A stretch of 35,833 bases of DNA from JBBQSN01 sp038213835. GTDB taxonomy: Bacteria; Actinomycetota; Actinomycetes; Actinomycetales; CAWJMD01. The position numbers and the translations under genes were made by a program. The notes below the pieces were generated by a model. That model made no database searches, was not told the origin of the DNA, and was given only the letters and a program-made list of their open reading frames with translations. This document shows, in pieces, positions 15,882-25,217 of the stretch. Where the stretch lies: NCBI GenBank assembly GCA_038213835.1, contig JBBQSN010000008.1, positions 1 to 35,833 of the forward strand. The letters are read 5' to 3'. Every line of letters begins with the position of its first letter. Position 1 is the first letter of the stretch.

Positions 15882-16216
15882 CCGGCACGGGCGCGGCCTG
15901 CGGCGCGAGGTGAGGCCTGCGGCTGGTCGGGAACGAGATGATCGTACGCGCTCACCGGATCCGCGGACTCGACGAACCGCATGCCGCGTTCGGGCGGCAG
16001 CGTTCAGCCGTCGGACCCTGGGCCGTCTTGGGCGGTCTCGACGACATGAGGTCGACCGGGGGCGGCACAGCGGCCACAGCCGAGTTCGTCACCCTCCGCG
16101 CCGACGGCCTGCTCTCTACCTGCTGACGCGATGCCCCTCCGGCCCGTATCCCCCGCGGCAGGCGGGTGCTCTCGTCCTTACACGGCACGACCGGTGCCCG
16201 AGCAGAGGAGCCGACC
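15882..16216. other. Intergenic stretch without a recognisable gene
   Basis: No reading frame here shows family features. A 62-codon plus-strand frame (15938-16126) has no recognisable motif. The stretch separates the minus-strand beta-rich protein from the plus-strand calcium-repeat protein and should contain both promoters. No clear promoter element was recognised. Confidence 0.5.
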
Positions 16217-16804
16217 ATGACCGACACCGACCGCGACCACCTACCCGACGAGTTCGAGGACGGCCTTGGGACCGACCCGCAGCATCGCGACACCGACGGC
16301 GACGGGCTCTCGGACTCACGCGAGCTGCGGTTCGGGTCCGACCCCCGCGACGCGGACAGCGACGGCGACGGCCTCCGCGACGGGCGCGAGGTCTTTCTCG
16401 GCACCGACCCGATGGACGCTGACACCGACGACGACGGGGCGGACGACCGCGTCGAGACCCGTGCAGGGACGCTGTCGAACCTCGACCAGGACCATGACGG
16501 CCAAGCCGACTGGCTGGAGGAGCGCGACCGGGGCCGCGCCGCCGACGACATGGCCCAGATCGACGGCACCGCCGTCGACAGCGACGGCGACGGCCTCTCC
16601 GACGTGGTGGAGACCTTCTTCACCCACACCGACCCCAACAACCCCGACACCGACCTGGACGGCACCCAGGACGGGACCGAAGTCTGGCAGGACCACACGG
16701 ACCCCCGGATGGTGAACGAGGGCACCGACCATGCCTGGCGCGCAGGCCACGACGACTACGTCGACGGCGTCGGCGAGGACCCCGGCGTCTACATCGAGGA
16801 CTGA
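16217..16804 (+). CDS. Calcium-binding TSP3-repeat protein without a signal peptide
   Basis: A 195-residue, very acidic protein made almost wholly of thrombospondin-type-3-like calcium repeats (D-x-D-x-D-G-x-x-D). Clear copies are DTDGDGLSDSRE, DSDGDGLRDGRE, DTDDDGADDRVE, DQDHDGQADWLE, DSDGDGLSDVVE and DTDLDGTQDGTE, roughly every 18-24 residues, with the spacer G(T/S)DP between several. Such repeats bind Ca2+ and are normally found in exported proteins, but this one starts directly with MTDTDRDHLPDEFEDG and has no signal peptide or anchor. GAG seven bases before the ATG may serve as ribosome site. It converges on the DUF1501 gene. Its role is unknown. Confidence 0.88.
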   Translation: MTDTDRDHLPDEFEDGLGTDPQHRDTDGDGLSDSRELRFGSDPRDADSDGDGLRDGREVFLGTDPMDADTDDDGADDRVETRAGTLSNLDQDHDGQADWLEERDRGRAADDMAQIDGTAVDSDGDGLSDVVETFFTHTDPNNPDTDLDGTQDGTEVWQDHTDPRMVNEGTDHAWRAGHDDYVDGVGEDPGVYIED

Positions 16805-16832
16805 GGTCGGTGTGAAGGCAACGTGTCCCCCC

Positions 16833-18143
16833 TCAACGTTGTCTCGCGATGTCCAGCGAAGTCGTTGTCGACAGCCCGGGGAACGCCGTGCTCAGGTGGG
16901 CCGAGGTCGTCGAGGTCCGGCGGGTGAGGACGTTGGTCAGCACGTCCCGGTAGTCGGTGCGCCCCGGCAGGTCACCGTCGACCAGCTGGGCCGGCGCCAG
17001 GCCGGTCCAGCTGCCGTGCACGCGGCCGCCGTTGATGCCGCCGCCGAGCGCCATCACCATGTTGCCGTGGCCGTGCTCGGTGCCGTCGGTGCCGTTCTGG
17101 GAGACCCGGCGACCGAACTCCGACAGGGTCACGAGCGAGACGTCCGCGAGGTGGGGGCCGAGGTCGGCGGCGAACGCCGACATCGCCAGCGCCAGCTCCC
17201 CGAGCTTGCGCGGGGTGCGGCCCCAGGTGGTGTTGACGCCGGCGCCCTCGTGGATGTCCCAGTCGCCCGAGTCGATCGTGGCGACCGACAGGCCGATGCC
17301 GGCCTTGATCAGCCGGGCCGTGTCGGCCAGCGCCTGCGCCAGCGAGGTGAGGTTGCCGTTGCCGTCGCGCGGGTACTCGGCGTGCGGCACCCAGACCTGG
17401 GCCCGCACGTCCGAGACGGTGCCGACGGCACCGAGCAGCGTCGCCACCGAGCCCGCGACGGCCGCGGAGGCGCCCGCGTGCAGGGCCGTCAGCGCCCTGG
17501 CCCAGCCGGCGACCTCGGCCTGGGTGCCGGCGCCGGTGAGGGAGAAGGAGTCGATCGAGCGCAGCACGCTCTCGTTCACCGGCCCGATGAACGACGAGGG
17601 CGCGCTGCTCGAGCCGACCTGCGCGACGTCCAGGGCGTCGACGGTGCCGCGGGCACCGGCGAGCCGATCGATCCAGCCGGTCCGCAGACCCGAACCCGGT
17701 GCGGCGCGCTCCATCTCGGCCATGGCGTCGAAGTGCGAGCGGGTGGGGTCCGCCTGACCGACGTCGGTGACGACCGCCAGGTCACCGGAGTCCCACCACT
17801 TCTTCAACGGTGCCATCTTCGGGTGCAGGGCGAAGGTCCGGTCGAGCGCGATCGCGCTGCCGGGAGCCACCGCCATGCCCGGGCGGGCGTTCAGGTAGAA
17901 GGGGTCGCCCACCGGTGCGATCGCCGAGATGCCGTCGAAACCCCCACGCAGTGAGAGGATCACGATGGTGTCGCCGGTGGAGCCGTCGGCCGCGAACGCG
18001 TACTTGCTGTGGGTCCCCTCGCTCGCGACCGCGTAGGCCGCACCGAGCGAGCCGCCCGCGGCCAGCGCGCGCAGCACGGCACGACGGGACAGGCCCGCCT
18101 CTGGCGAGCACCCGCAGGACGGCGGCAGGGTCGTGCTGGTCAT
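16833..18143 (-). CDS. DUF1501 family protein with Tat signal
   Basis: A 436-residue protein. A twin-arginine signal is visible (LSRRAVLRALAAGGSLGAAYAVA, about residues 18-40), so it is probably exported folded. The mature part is DUF1501 (sulfatase/alkaline-phosphatase-like fold): DTIVILSLRGGFDGISAI at the start of the domain, LHPKMAPLKKWWDSGDLAVVTDVG, TIDSGDWDIHEG, and near the end LVTLSEFGRRVSQNGTDGTEHGHGNMVMALGG. The His/Asp-rich blocks recall metal-binding hydrolase sites. The function of DUF1501 is not known. Its usual partner DUF1800 lies just upstream with a 34-base gap, so the two form an operon. Confidence 0.92.
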   Translation of the reverse strand: MTSTTLPPSCGCSPEAGLSRRAVLRALAAGGSLGAAYAVASEGTHSKYAFAADGSTGDTIVILSLRGGFDGISAIAPVGDPFYLNARPGMAVAPGSAIALDRTFALHPKMAPLKKWWDSGDLAVVTDVGQADPTRSHFDAMAEMERAAPGSGLRTGWIDRLAGARGTVDALDVAQVGSSSAPSSFIGPVNESVLRSIDSFSLTGAGTQAEVAGWARALTALHAGASAAVAGSVATLLGAVGTVSDVRAQVWVPHAEYPRDGNGNLTSLAQALADTARLIKAGIGLSVATIDSGDWDIHEGAGVNTTWGRTPRKLGELALAMSAFAADLGPHLADVSLVTLSEFGRRVSQNGTDGTEHGHGNMVMALGGGINGGRVHGSWTGLAPAQLVDGDLPGRTDYRDVLTNVLTRRTSTTSAHLSTAFPGLSTTTSLDIARQR

Positions 18144-18177
18144 GTCGGCCTCGCGGGTGTCGTCGTGGGGGACGGGC

Positions 18178-19653
18178 TCATCGGGTCGTGTGGGAGGGGT
18201 GGTCCAGCAGCAGCGCCACCAGGTGACCGGTCCGCCAGGTGGCCATCGGGCTCCACTGGTTGATCGGCGTCGACGGCGTGACGTCGAAGAAGGCGCACAG
18301 GGCCGTGCGCAGCGTGGTCGAGGGCGTCGGCACCATCAGCCGCGCGGCCATGGCGTCGACGAGCGCGCCGTGCGTGCTGAAGGTCGCGGTGCCCAGGACC
18401 GACCTCGGGCCCTGGTACCCCTCGAACGTCGGCCACCAGCCGGATGCCACCGACAGGTGCATGTTGAACCGTCCGAGCATGGTGCTCGGACTGATCCAGG
18501 GTCCCGCGACGTCGGGGTAGCCGTTCGGCGGGCGCCAGGACAGCGGCATGTGGCCCATCCCGTCCAGCACCCAGCGGCAGCCCGACATCGTGGCCCGGAC
18601 GGTCGCCGCGGTGGGGGCCGGGACGCCGAGCAGCCGGACGGTCGCGGCGAGGTCCTCGTGCGGCGTGCGCACCTTGGCACCCGCGCTGGCCCGGAACTCC
18701 GCGCTCGTGAACAGCGCCGTCAGCACCGGGGCGACCGCGGTGTCGTTCGACAGGTACACCTCGGTCAGCCGGTCGACCAGCGAGGCCGGCGGCGTGTCCG
18801 ACACGAACCGGACGGCCAGCTTGGTCGCGACCCGGTGTGCTGTGTGGGGGTGCCGCGCGAGGTGAGCGAGGTAGGAGCGGATGACCGAGAGGCCGTCGGC
18901 CGCGCTCGTGTTCGGGTGCGACCAGGTGCCCACCGTGATCCGGCCGACGTGGCGGTGCTCGGGCCGGTAGAGGAACTCCCCGGTCGTCCGGTCCAGCGAC
19001 AGACCGGTGAGCGCGAGCGCGCTCTGCTTCACGTCGGTCTCGGTGTGGTTGCCGGCCCCGAGAGTGTGCAGCTCGAGCAGCTCACGGCCGAGGTTCTCGT
19101 TGATCCGCCCCGCACGGGAGCTGTCGGCGTTGAGGTAGCGCAGCATCGCCGGGTGCGTGATGGCGGCGACGAGGAGGTCGGCGAACCGGCCGAGGGCGTG
19201 CCGGCGCACCACCGCGTCGTACTGGTGCCGGCTCAGGTGCACACCGTCGGCGTACAGCGAGACGTTGAGGTGGTTGGACCACAGGTAGACCATCTGCTCG
19301 TGCAGCTGGCGCTGCGACCAGATGCTCCTCGCGATCGTCGACTCGACGAGGCAGGACAGGTACTCGCCGGTGTAGACGCCATCGGCGGCCGCCGTGGCCT
19401 GGCCGATGCTGCGGCCGAGCAGGGGCCACGCCGCGAGCGCGGCGTCGACGGCCGGGTCCGGGATCGTCGCCGGGGCCAGCTGCGCGCGCAGCCAGGCACC
19501 GACCGAGGTCCTGGACGTGGCGGCGACCGCGGCGGGGGTCGGGCCCCAGGTGGCGCGGCGCAGCAGGAGGGTGGCGACCGCAGCGCCCATGCCCGCGCTC
19601 TTGCGGGTGGTGGGCAGCTGCCAGGCCGCAGAGGCGGTGGTCACGGGAGGCAC
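18178..19653 (-). CDS. DUF1800 family protein
   Basis: A 491-residue protein of the DUF1800 family, almost always paired with DUF1501. Typical stretches are LLLRRATWGPTPAAV near the N-terminus, VYLWSNHLNVS, LGRFADLLVAAITHPAMLRYLNAD, NENLGRELLELHTLG, TGLSLDRTTGEF and the late VRLLGVPAPT to LPLSWRPPNGYPDVAGPWISPSTMLGRFN. No signal peptide is evident from the GTG at 19653, although the partner has a Tat signal. It may stay inside or be carried out with the partner. The biochemical role is unknown. Confidence 0.92.
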   Translation of the reverse strand: MPPVTTASAAWQLPTTRKSAGMGAAVATLLLRRATWGPTPAAVAATSRTSVGAWLRAQLAPATIPDPAVDAALAAWPLLGRSIGQATAAADGVYTGEYLSCLVESTIARSIWSQRQLHEQMVYLWSNHLNVSLYADGVHLSRHQYDAVVRRHALGRFADLLVAAITHPAMLRYLNADSSRAGRINENLGRELLELHTLGAGNHTETDVKQSALALTGLSLDRTTGEFLYRPEHRHVGRITVGTWSHPNTSAADGLSVIRSYLAHLARHPHTAHRVATKLAVRFVSDTPPASLVDRLTEVYLSNDTAVAPVLTALFTSAEFRASAGAKVRTPHEDLAATVRLLGVPAPTAATVRATMSGCRWVLDGMGHMPLSWRPPNGYPDVAGPWISPSTMLGRFNMHLSVASGWWPTFEGYQGPRSVLGTATFSTHGALVDAMAARLMVPTPSTTLRTALCAFFDVTPSTPINQWSPMATWRTGHLVALLLDHPSHTTR

Positions 19654-19781
19654 GCCGACTCCATCGACCGCCGGGCCGCCGGCCCTGAGCGGTTCGTGCC
19701 CGCAGCGTCCGAAACGGGACCCGGGATCACTCTGAGCAGCGGGTCAGGCGCGGCTGAGCACGCGACCTGCCCCGAAGGTGA

Positions 19782-20453
19782 CTACTTGTAGTCGTTCTCC
19801 GGCCCGCGGTCCATCTGCACCGACACCGAGCCGTCCGCACCGAGGGTGACTGCGGGCCGCCGCTCGCTGCCCGGCTCGGAGTAGCGCTCGAGCCGCTCGA
19901 TCACCGCGCCGTCCGGGTGCTGGTAGATCACAGCGGGCACCAGCGAGTAGACGTCGTCGGCGTCGTTCGCATCACGTGCGTCGATGACGACCGAGTCGAC
20001 GCCGTTGGTGACCGTGGTGCTCACCTGGTACCGCCGGAACGACCCGGTGCCGTTGGACTGCGCGGAGTACACGACCGGGACCACGGCGGCGACGGAGTCG
20101 TCCAGGACGATCTCGACGGTCTCGGTCGCGATGCTCGGCGCGGCCTCGACCGGCTTGCGCTTGAACAGACCCTTCAGTCCACCACCGCCCCCGCCGGACG
20201 AGCGACCGACGTCACCGAGGTGCCGCACCCCGGCGAACGAGGTCTGCGGCGGCTGGCCGTCGGCACCGAACATGGCCACCGCGCGGGTGCTGCCGTCGCG
20301 CATCACCAGCAGCGCGTACACGTCGTAGTCGGTGTGCGGGGGCCAGGACGCTGTGGCGCGCAACGGCTCTGAGGACTTCCGGAGCAGCACCCGACCCTCG
20401 CCCTTGGTGAGCGTGACCGTGCCGGTTGCCTGCTTCTCGAAGGAGATCGCCAT
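19782..20453 (-). CDS. TerD-like stress protein
   Basis: A 223-residue protein resembling the TerD/tellurium-resistance calcium-binding fold. The opening beta strands are VTLTKGEGRVLLRKSSEP and ATASWPPHTDYDVYALLVMRDGSTRAVAMFG. The second half has ATETVEIVLDDSVAAVVPVVYSAQSNGTGSFRRYQVSTTV, matching the TerD pattern of an acidic 'DDS' before a strand. A linker with a six-Gly run and basic residues (SSGGGGGGLKGLFKRKP, about residues 84-100) separates the two parts. TerD proteins act in envelope or stress responses; the exact job here is unknown. It is monocistronic by layout, with the ATG at 20453 preceded by a 414-base gene-free stretch. Confidence 0.75.
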   Translation of the reverse strand: MAISFEKQATGTVTLTKGEGRVLLRKSSEPLRATASWPPHTDYDVYALLVMRDGSTRAVAMFGADGQPPQTSFAGVRHLGDVGRSSGGGGGGLKGLFKRKPVEAAPSIATETVEIVLDDSVAAVVPVVYSAQSNGTGSFRRYQVSTTVTNGVDSVVIDARDANDADDVYSLVPAVIYQHPDGAVIERLERYSEPGSERRPAVTLGADGSVSVQMDRGPENDYK

Positions 20454-20867
20454 GGCCCCAACCTACCGCCCCACCCGGGGTGTGGGTGCTACCGCCAGGG
20501 CCGATGGAGGTCCATGATGACGAACCGGCTCCGGTTCACGTCGTCGCGCAACGGTCTCGGGTTCGAAGCCGCTGTCCCGCCTCACCTCTCGCAGGGCTGT
20601 TGCCCCGGTGCGAGCTGTTGTCGCACCTGCCGCTGACCCCCGCGCGACCACGTCCGTTCCGTGGCCTCACCGACCAGCCGGAGGAGGGAGGGCGACCGCT
20701 CTGCCGCTGGATGTCCGCCTGCCTGTCGGGGCTCTGACGGGCGATCCCGCCGTCCGGTAGGCCATTGCGCGGGCCGTCGCGGCCATGGACGGTACCGCTG
20801 GTCGTCAGCGGAATCCTGGGCCCGTCCCGGGCGTTCTCCCTGGTGAGCACCACGACGAGGGAGAACC
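20454..20867. other. Gene-free divergent region between the TerD-like and PAC2 genes
   Basis: This stretch separates two divergent genes and should carry both promoters. Apart from a 16-bp palindrome at 20522-20537 no element was recognised. Frames on either strand show Arg/Pro-rich shadow composition without family features. Confidence 0.5.
20522..20537. promoter_or_regulatory. Palindrome, possible operator upstream of the TerD-like gene
   Basis: GAACCGG-CT-CCGGTTC is a perfect inverted repeat with 7-bp arms, 69 bases upstream of the TerD-like ATG. Palindromes of this size arise by chance in GC-rich DNA, so the regulatory reading is tentative. Confidence 0.3.
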
Positions 20868-21785
20868 ATGCTGGACCCCACCGCTTTGTACGAGCTCGAC
20901 GAGCAGGCCGTGATCGAGCCGGGCACGCGCCCGGCGCTGGTGCACGCGCTGCACGGGTTCGTCGACGCCGGCCAGGCCTCGCGCCTGGCGGTGCAGCACC
21001 TGCTCGGCGACCTGCCGACCCGCGAGGTCGCGCACTTCGACGCCGACCAGCTGATCGACTACCGCAGCCGCCGCCCGCGGATGGTCTTCCGGGAGGACCG
21101 GTTCACCGACGTCGACCAGCACCGCCTCGTGGTGCACGCCGTCCGTGCCGCCGACGGGCAGGAGTTCTACCTGCTCGACGGCCCGGAGCCCGACCTGCAG
21201 TGGGAGCGGTTCGGCGCCGCCGTGATCGGTCTGGTCGACCGTCTCGGCGTCGGCCTCGTGGTCGGCGTGCACGGGATCCCGTGGGCGGCGCCGCACACCC
21301 GCCCCGTCGGCCTCACCTCGCACGCGAGCAGCCGCGAGCTGATCGCCGGACGGCCGCGCTGGATCGGCGACGTCGAGGTCCCCGGCCACATGGGCGCGCT
21401 GCTCGAGCTGCGCCTCACCGAGGCCGGCCGCGATGTCGTGGGCTACACCGCGCACGTCCCGCACTACCTGGCGGAGGCCGAGTTCCCGCCGGCAGCGGTC
21501 GCGCTGCTCGAGGCCGTCGCCTCCAGCACCGGGCTGCCACTGCCCACCGACTCGCTGCGCGCCGCCGGCGCCGACGTCCTGACCCAGATCGACGCGCAGG
21601 TGGCCGACTCGCCGCAGACGCTGCAGGCGGTCGAGGGCCTCGAGCGCACCTACGACGCCGTGGCCGCGGGCCGGAGCCTGTCCGGCCCCGGGCTTCCCAC
21701 CCCGAGCCTGCCGGAGGACGAGATGGCCGGCGGCGACGAGATCGCCGCCGAGCTCGAGGACTTCCTGCGCGGCCTGGAGTCCTGA
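20868..21785 (+). CDS. PAC2 family protein (proteasome-assembly-chaperone-like)
   Basis: A 305-residue protein of the PAC2 family, conserved in actinobacteria with and without proteasomes. Supporting stretches are ALVHALHGFVDAGQASRLAVQHLL, the next REVAHFDADQLIDYRSRRPRM, the central GVGLVVGVHGIPWAAPHTRPV, and VPGHMGALLELRLTEAGRDVVGYTAHVPHYLAEAEFPPAAV. The acidic C-terminus (PSLPEDEMAGGDEIAAELEDFLRG) is also usual. GAGGGAG seven bases upstream supports the ATG at 20868. The gene ends one base from the convergent cysE stop. The molecular role in bacteria is not settled. Confidence 0.92.
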   Translation: MLDPTALYELDEQAVIEPGTRPALVHALHGFVDAGQASRLAVQHLLGDLPTREVAHFDADQLIDYRSRRPRMVFREDRFTDVDQHRLVVHAVRAADGQEFYLLDGPEPDLQWERFGAAVIGLVDRLGVGLVVGVHGIPWAAPHTRPVGLTSHASSRELIAGRPRWIGDVEVPGHMGALLELRLTEAGRDVVGYTAHVPHYLAEAEFPPAAVALLEAVASSTGLPLPTDSLRAAGADVLTQIDAQVADSPQTLQAVEGLERTYDAVAAGRSLSGPGLPTPSLPEDEMAGGDEIAAELEDFLRGLES

Positions 21786-21786
21786 G

Positions 21787-22424
<638 letters not shown>

Positions 22425-22425
<1 letters not shown>

Positions 22426-23354
22426 CAGTCCATGAGGTCGCTGTAGAGGATCGTCGACAGGTAGCGCTCGCCGAACGACGGGATGATGACGACGACGGTC
22501 TTCCCGGCGTTCTCCTCGCGCTGCGCGACCTGCACGGCCGCGGCGAGCGCCGCACCGGAGGACAGCCCCACCAGGAGGCCCTCCTCCGCCGCGGCGCGGC
22601 GGGCCCAGCGCACCGAGCTGTCGGCGTCGACGTCGATCACCTCGTCGTAGACCTCGCGGTCGAGGATGTCGGGCACGAAGTTGGCGCCGATGCCCTGGAT
22701 CTTGTGCGGGCCGGGGGCGCCGCCGTTGAGGATCGGCGACTCGGCCGGCTCGACCGCGACGATCTGCACGCCGGGCTTGCGCTCCTTGAGCACCTGGCCG
22801 ACACCGGTGATGGTGCCGCCGGTACCGATGCCGGCCACCACGACGTCGACCTCGCCGTCGGTGTCGGCCCAGATCTCCTCGGCCGTGGTCCGGCGGTGGA
22901 CCTCGGGGTTGGCCTCGTTGGCGAACTGCTTGACCTGGACGGCGCCGGTCTCTGCACCGATCTGCTCAGCCTTGGCGACCGCGCCCTTCATGCCCTCCGA
23001 CCCGGGGGTCAGGACGAGCTCGGCACCGAACGCGCGCAGCAGCGCGCGGCGCTCCTTGCTCATCGTCTCGGGCATCGTGAGGATCACCTTGTAGCCCTTG
23101 GCAGCACCGACCATCGCCAGCGCGATGCCGGTGTTGCCGCTGGTGGCCTCGACGATCGAGCCCTTCGGCTCCAGCTGGCCCGAGCGCTCGGCGGCCTCGA
23201 TCATGGCCACGCCGATCCGGTCCTTGACCGAGCTCGCCGGGTTGTAGAACTCCAGCTTCGCCAGGACGGTGGCCTGCGCGCCGTCGGTGATCCGGTTGAG
23301 GCGCACCAGCGGGGTGCGTCCGACCAGGGCGGTCACGTCGTCGTAGATCGGCAC
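22425..23354 (-). CDS. cysK: Cysteine synthase A (O-acetylserine sulfhydrylase)
   Basis: A 309-residue PLP enzyme that forms cysteine from O-acetylserine and sulfide. The PLP lysine is in NPASSVKDRIG, the Asn loop in EATSGNTGIALA, the phosphate-binding loop in GIGTGGTITGVG, and the late Ser in GLSSGAALAAA. Length and motifs match CysK rather than the longer cystathionine beta-synthase. The ATG at 23354 has GAGGAG about eight bases upstream. It is first in the cysK-cysE operon. Confidence 0.97.
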
Positions 23355-23520
23355 GGGGGCTCCTCGGGTCGCGGGGGTCGCAGCAACGGGCGACCCGGTC
23401 AGGGATCACCTGCTGCAACCCAGGCTCCTCCGCCCGCCTTCCCGCACCTAGGCCCGTCTCGCATCGTGGTCGGCGATACCGAGGGGTGGAACGCCTCGCA
23501 CCGCCCTGGGGACGAGCGGG

Positions 23521-23564
23521 AGCCCGGGCCGCCCGGCACCTCGCGGTGCCGGGCGACCCGGGCT
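23521..23564 (-). terminator. 20-bp stem hairpin, likely terminator of the cvn operon
   Basis: Two 20-base arms with a TCGC loop pair at 19 of 20 positions (one C-A mismatch). The hairpin begins 47 bases beyond the cvnD stop. It has no U-tract, which is common for actinobacterial terminators of this I-shaped kind. It also insulates the downstream cysK promoter. Confidence 0.75.
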
Positions 23565-23610
23565 CTCCCCCCTGTCACCTCGCGGACGGCTCACCTGACC
23601 CGGGTGGAGG

Positions 23611-24240
23611 TCAGCGACCCGCCGCGAGACGCTGCATCGCCACCTGCACCAGCGTGATGAGCGCGTGCTTGGTGGCCTGCTTGGACCGTGCGTCGGTGTA
23701 GACCATCGGCACGTGTGCCGGCACCGCGAGCGCCTCGCGGACCGAGTCGAGGTCGTGACGGGCGACGCCGTCGAAGCAGTTGACCGCCACGATGAACGGG
23801 ATCTGCCGGGCCTCGAAGTAGTCGACCGCCGGGAAGCACTGCTCCAGGCGCTCGGTGTCGACCAGGACGATGCCGCCGATGGCGCCACGGACCAGGTCGT
23901 CCCACATGAACAGGAAGCGGTCCTGGCCGGGGGTCCCGAACAGGTACAGCCACAGGTTCCCCGGCAGCGAGATGCGGCCGAAGTCCATGGCCACCGTCGT
24001 GGTGGTCTTGCGGTCGGTGACACCACCGGCGTCGTCGACGCCGACGGACATCTCCGTCATCGCGGCCTCGGTCGAGAGCGGCTCGATGTCGGAGATCGAC
24101 CCGATGAAGGTCGTCTTGCCGACGGCGAACCCACCGGCGACCACGATCTTCGTGACGGTCGGAGCGGCCGCGTGGACCGGCGGGGTCTGCTCCCCCGCAG
24201 CCGCACCCGCGGGGGCGACGTCAGAGCGAGGAAATGCCAT
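23611..24240 (-). CDS. cvnD: Conservon small GTPase-like protein (CvnD)
   Basis: A 209-residue Ras/MglA-like ATP/GTP-binding protein, last gene of the conservon. The P-loop is GGFAVGKTT (about residues 36-44). The switch region includes SVGVDDAGGVTDRKTTTTVAMDFG. The G3-like motif is TPGQDRF in FGTPGQDRFLFMW, and NCFDG stands where NKxD is expected, both usual for this family. In Streptomyces such proteins work with CvnA-C in a membrane-associated signalling complex compared to G-protein systems. The ATG at 24240 lies inside the cvnC 3' end (20-base overlap) and has GGAGAG eight bases upstream, which decides this start. Confidence 0.93.
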   Translation of the reverse strand: MAFPRSDVAPAGAAAGEQTPPVHAAAPTVTKIVVAGGFAVGKTTFIGSISDIEPLSTEAAMTEMSVGVDDAGGVTDRKTTTTVAMDFGRISLPGNLWLYLFGTPGQDRFLFMWDDLVRGAIGGIVLVDTERLEQCFPAVDYFEARQIPFIVAVNCFDGVARHDLDSVREALAVPAHVPMVYTDARSKQATKHALITLVQVAMQRLAAGR

Positions 24241-24634
24241 TGAGAACACTCTCCAGGATGCTGAGGGTGGCAGCGTTGTCGTCCGGGGCCGCGCTGGTCC
24301 CGGGGGTGGTCATGGACGGGGTGAGTCCGTGGACTCGGACCTTCTTGGCCTCGGCGAGGTCGCTCACGATCATCCGCACGATGCCGACGGGGAGCTTGAC
24401 GTGGGCGGACAGCTCCATCACGGACAGGTACTGGGTGGCCGTGAGCTCGAGGATCCGGCGACGCTCCGGGGTGAGCGTGACGTCCGGGGCCTCCAGGCCC
24501 TCGACCAGCGCCTCCACGGGGAGCTCGACGGAGGTCACCGGCTTGGTCCGGCCGCCCATCATCGTGTACGGGCGGACGGAGTAGCTGCCGTCGTCCTCGT
24601 GCGCTCCCTCGCGGGGGCCCGCTTCAGTGGCCAC
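24221..24634 (-). CDS. cvnC: Conservon DUF742 protein (CvnC)
   Basis: A 137-residue DUF742 protein. Typical parts are SVRPYTMMGGRTKP near the start, LTPERRRILELTATQYLSVMELSAHVKLPVGIVRMIVSDLAEAKKVRVH (a winged-helix-like core) and the end ILESVLNGISSL. The GTG at 24634 is six bases after the cvnB stop. It is the third component of the conservon; in studied systems it interacts with the GTPase and the other Cvn proteins. Its 3' end contains the ribosome site and start of cvnD. Confidence 0.93.
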   Translation of the reverse strand: MATEAGPREGAHEDDGSYSVRPYTMMGGRTKPVTSVELPVEALVEGLEAPDVTLTPERRRILELTATQYLSVMELSAHVKLPVGIVRMIVSDLAEAKKVRVHGLTPSMTTPGTSAAPDDNAATLSILESVLNGISSL

Positions 24635-24640
24635 CGCGGG

Positions 24641-25093
24641 TCACCCCAGCGCCGGTGCCCGCGTGTGGCCGTGGACCGGCAGCCGCGTGCGCATCTCGGT
24701 GACCAGCTGGGGGGTCAACGTCGCCTCGGTACGGCTGACCAGGAGCGCCATCTCGTAGCCGATGAGGCCGACGTCGCAGGTGGAGTCGGCGACCACGGCC
24801 AGGACCGAGCCGTCCGAGATGCTCATCAGGAACATGAACATCGCGTCCATCTCGACGATGGCCTGACGCACCTCGCCGGCGTTGAGCTGGCGGGACGCGC
24901 CGCGGGTCAGGCTCGACATGCCGGCGACGATGGCGCCGAGCTGGTCGCCGCTGGTGCGGTCCAGCTCGTCCGACATGGCCATCAGGAGTCCGTCGGCCGA
25001 GACGACGAGCGTGTGCTTGACGTCGGGCACGCTCTTGACGAAGTTGTCCAGGAGCCAGCTGAAGTTCGCTGCCTCGGTGCTGATCGTGCTCAC
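24641..25093 (-). CDS. cvnB: Conservon roadblock/LC7 protein (CvnB)
   Basis: A 150-residue Roadblock/LC7 protein, the MglB-like partner of the small GTPase. The conserved pattern is FSWLLDNFVKSVPDVKHTLVVSADGLLMAMS to DQLGAIVAGMSSLTRGASRQL and MDAMFMFLMSISDGSVLAVVADSTCDVGLIGYEMALLV. The GTG at 25093 has a strong GGAGG eight bases upstream (in the minus-strand sense) and is preferred over an open upstream frame. A 124-base gap separates it from cvnA, enough for an internal promoter; none was recognised. Confidence 0.94.
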   Translation of the reverse strand: MSTISTEAANFSWLLDNFVKSVPDVKHTLVVSADGLLMAMSDELDRTSGDQLGAIVAGMSSLTRGASRQLNAGEVRQAIVEMDAMFMFLMSISDGSVLAVVADSTCDVGLIGYEMALLVSRTEATLTPQLVTEMRTRLPVHGHTRAPALG

Positions 25094-25217
25094 GGGGTTC
25101 CTCCGGTCGTTCTGCGGCTTGCTAGGGATGTCGGTTCGGTGGGTGGGGCGCTTGAGGGTGCTGGGCCTGTCATGTGCGGTCGAGTGCTGGTAGATCCGGT
25201 GCGGGTCGGTCCAGGCG

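Noticed and set aside
15659..15982. Minus-strand frame overlapping the beta-rich protein
   Set aside because: Trp/Arg/Ser-rich without motif; the alternative frame at 15534-15881 has the coherent beta pattern.
20555..20585. T-arm-like GGGTTCGAAGCCG, possible tRNA or tRNA fragment
   Set aside because: The stem does not close over five pairs and no anticodon or acceptor arm is found on either side.
23340..23418. Possible cysteine-attenuation leader peptide (tandem TGC TGC codons) before cysK
   Set aside because: The frame with the two Cys codons does not stop near the cysK start but runs on for about 100 codons, and no alternative hairpins were evident.
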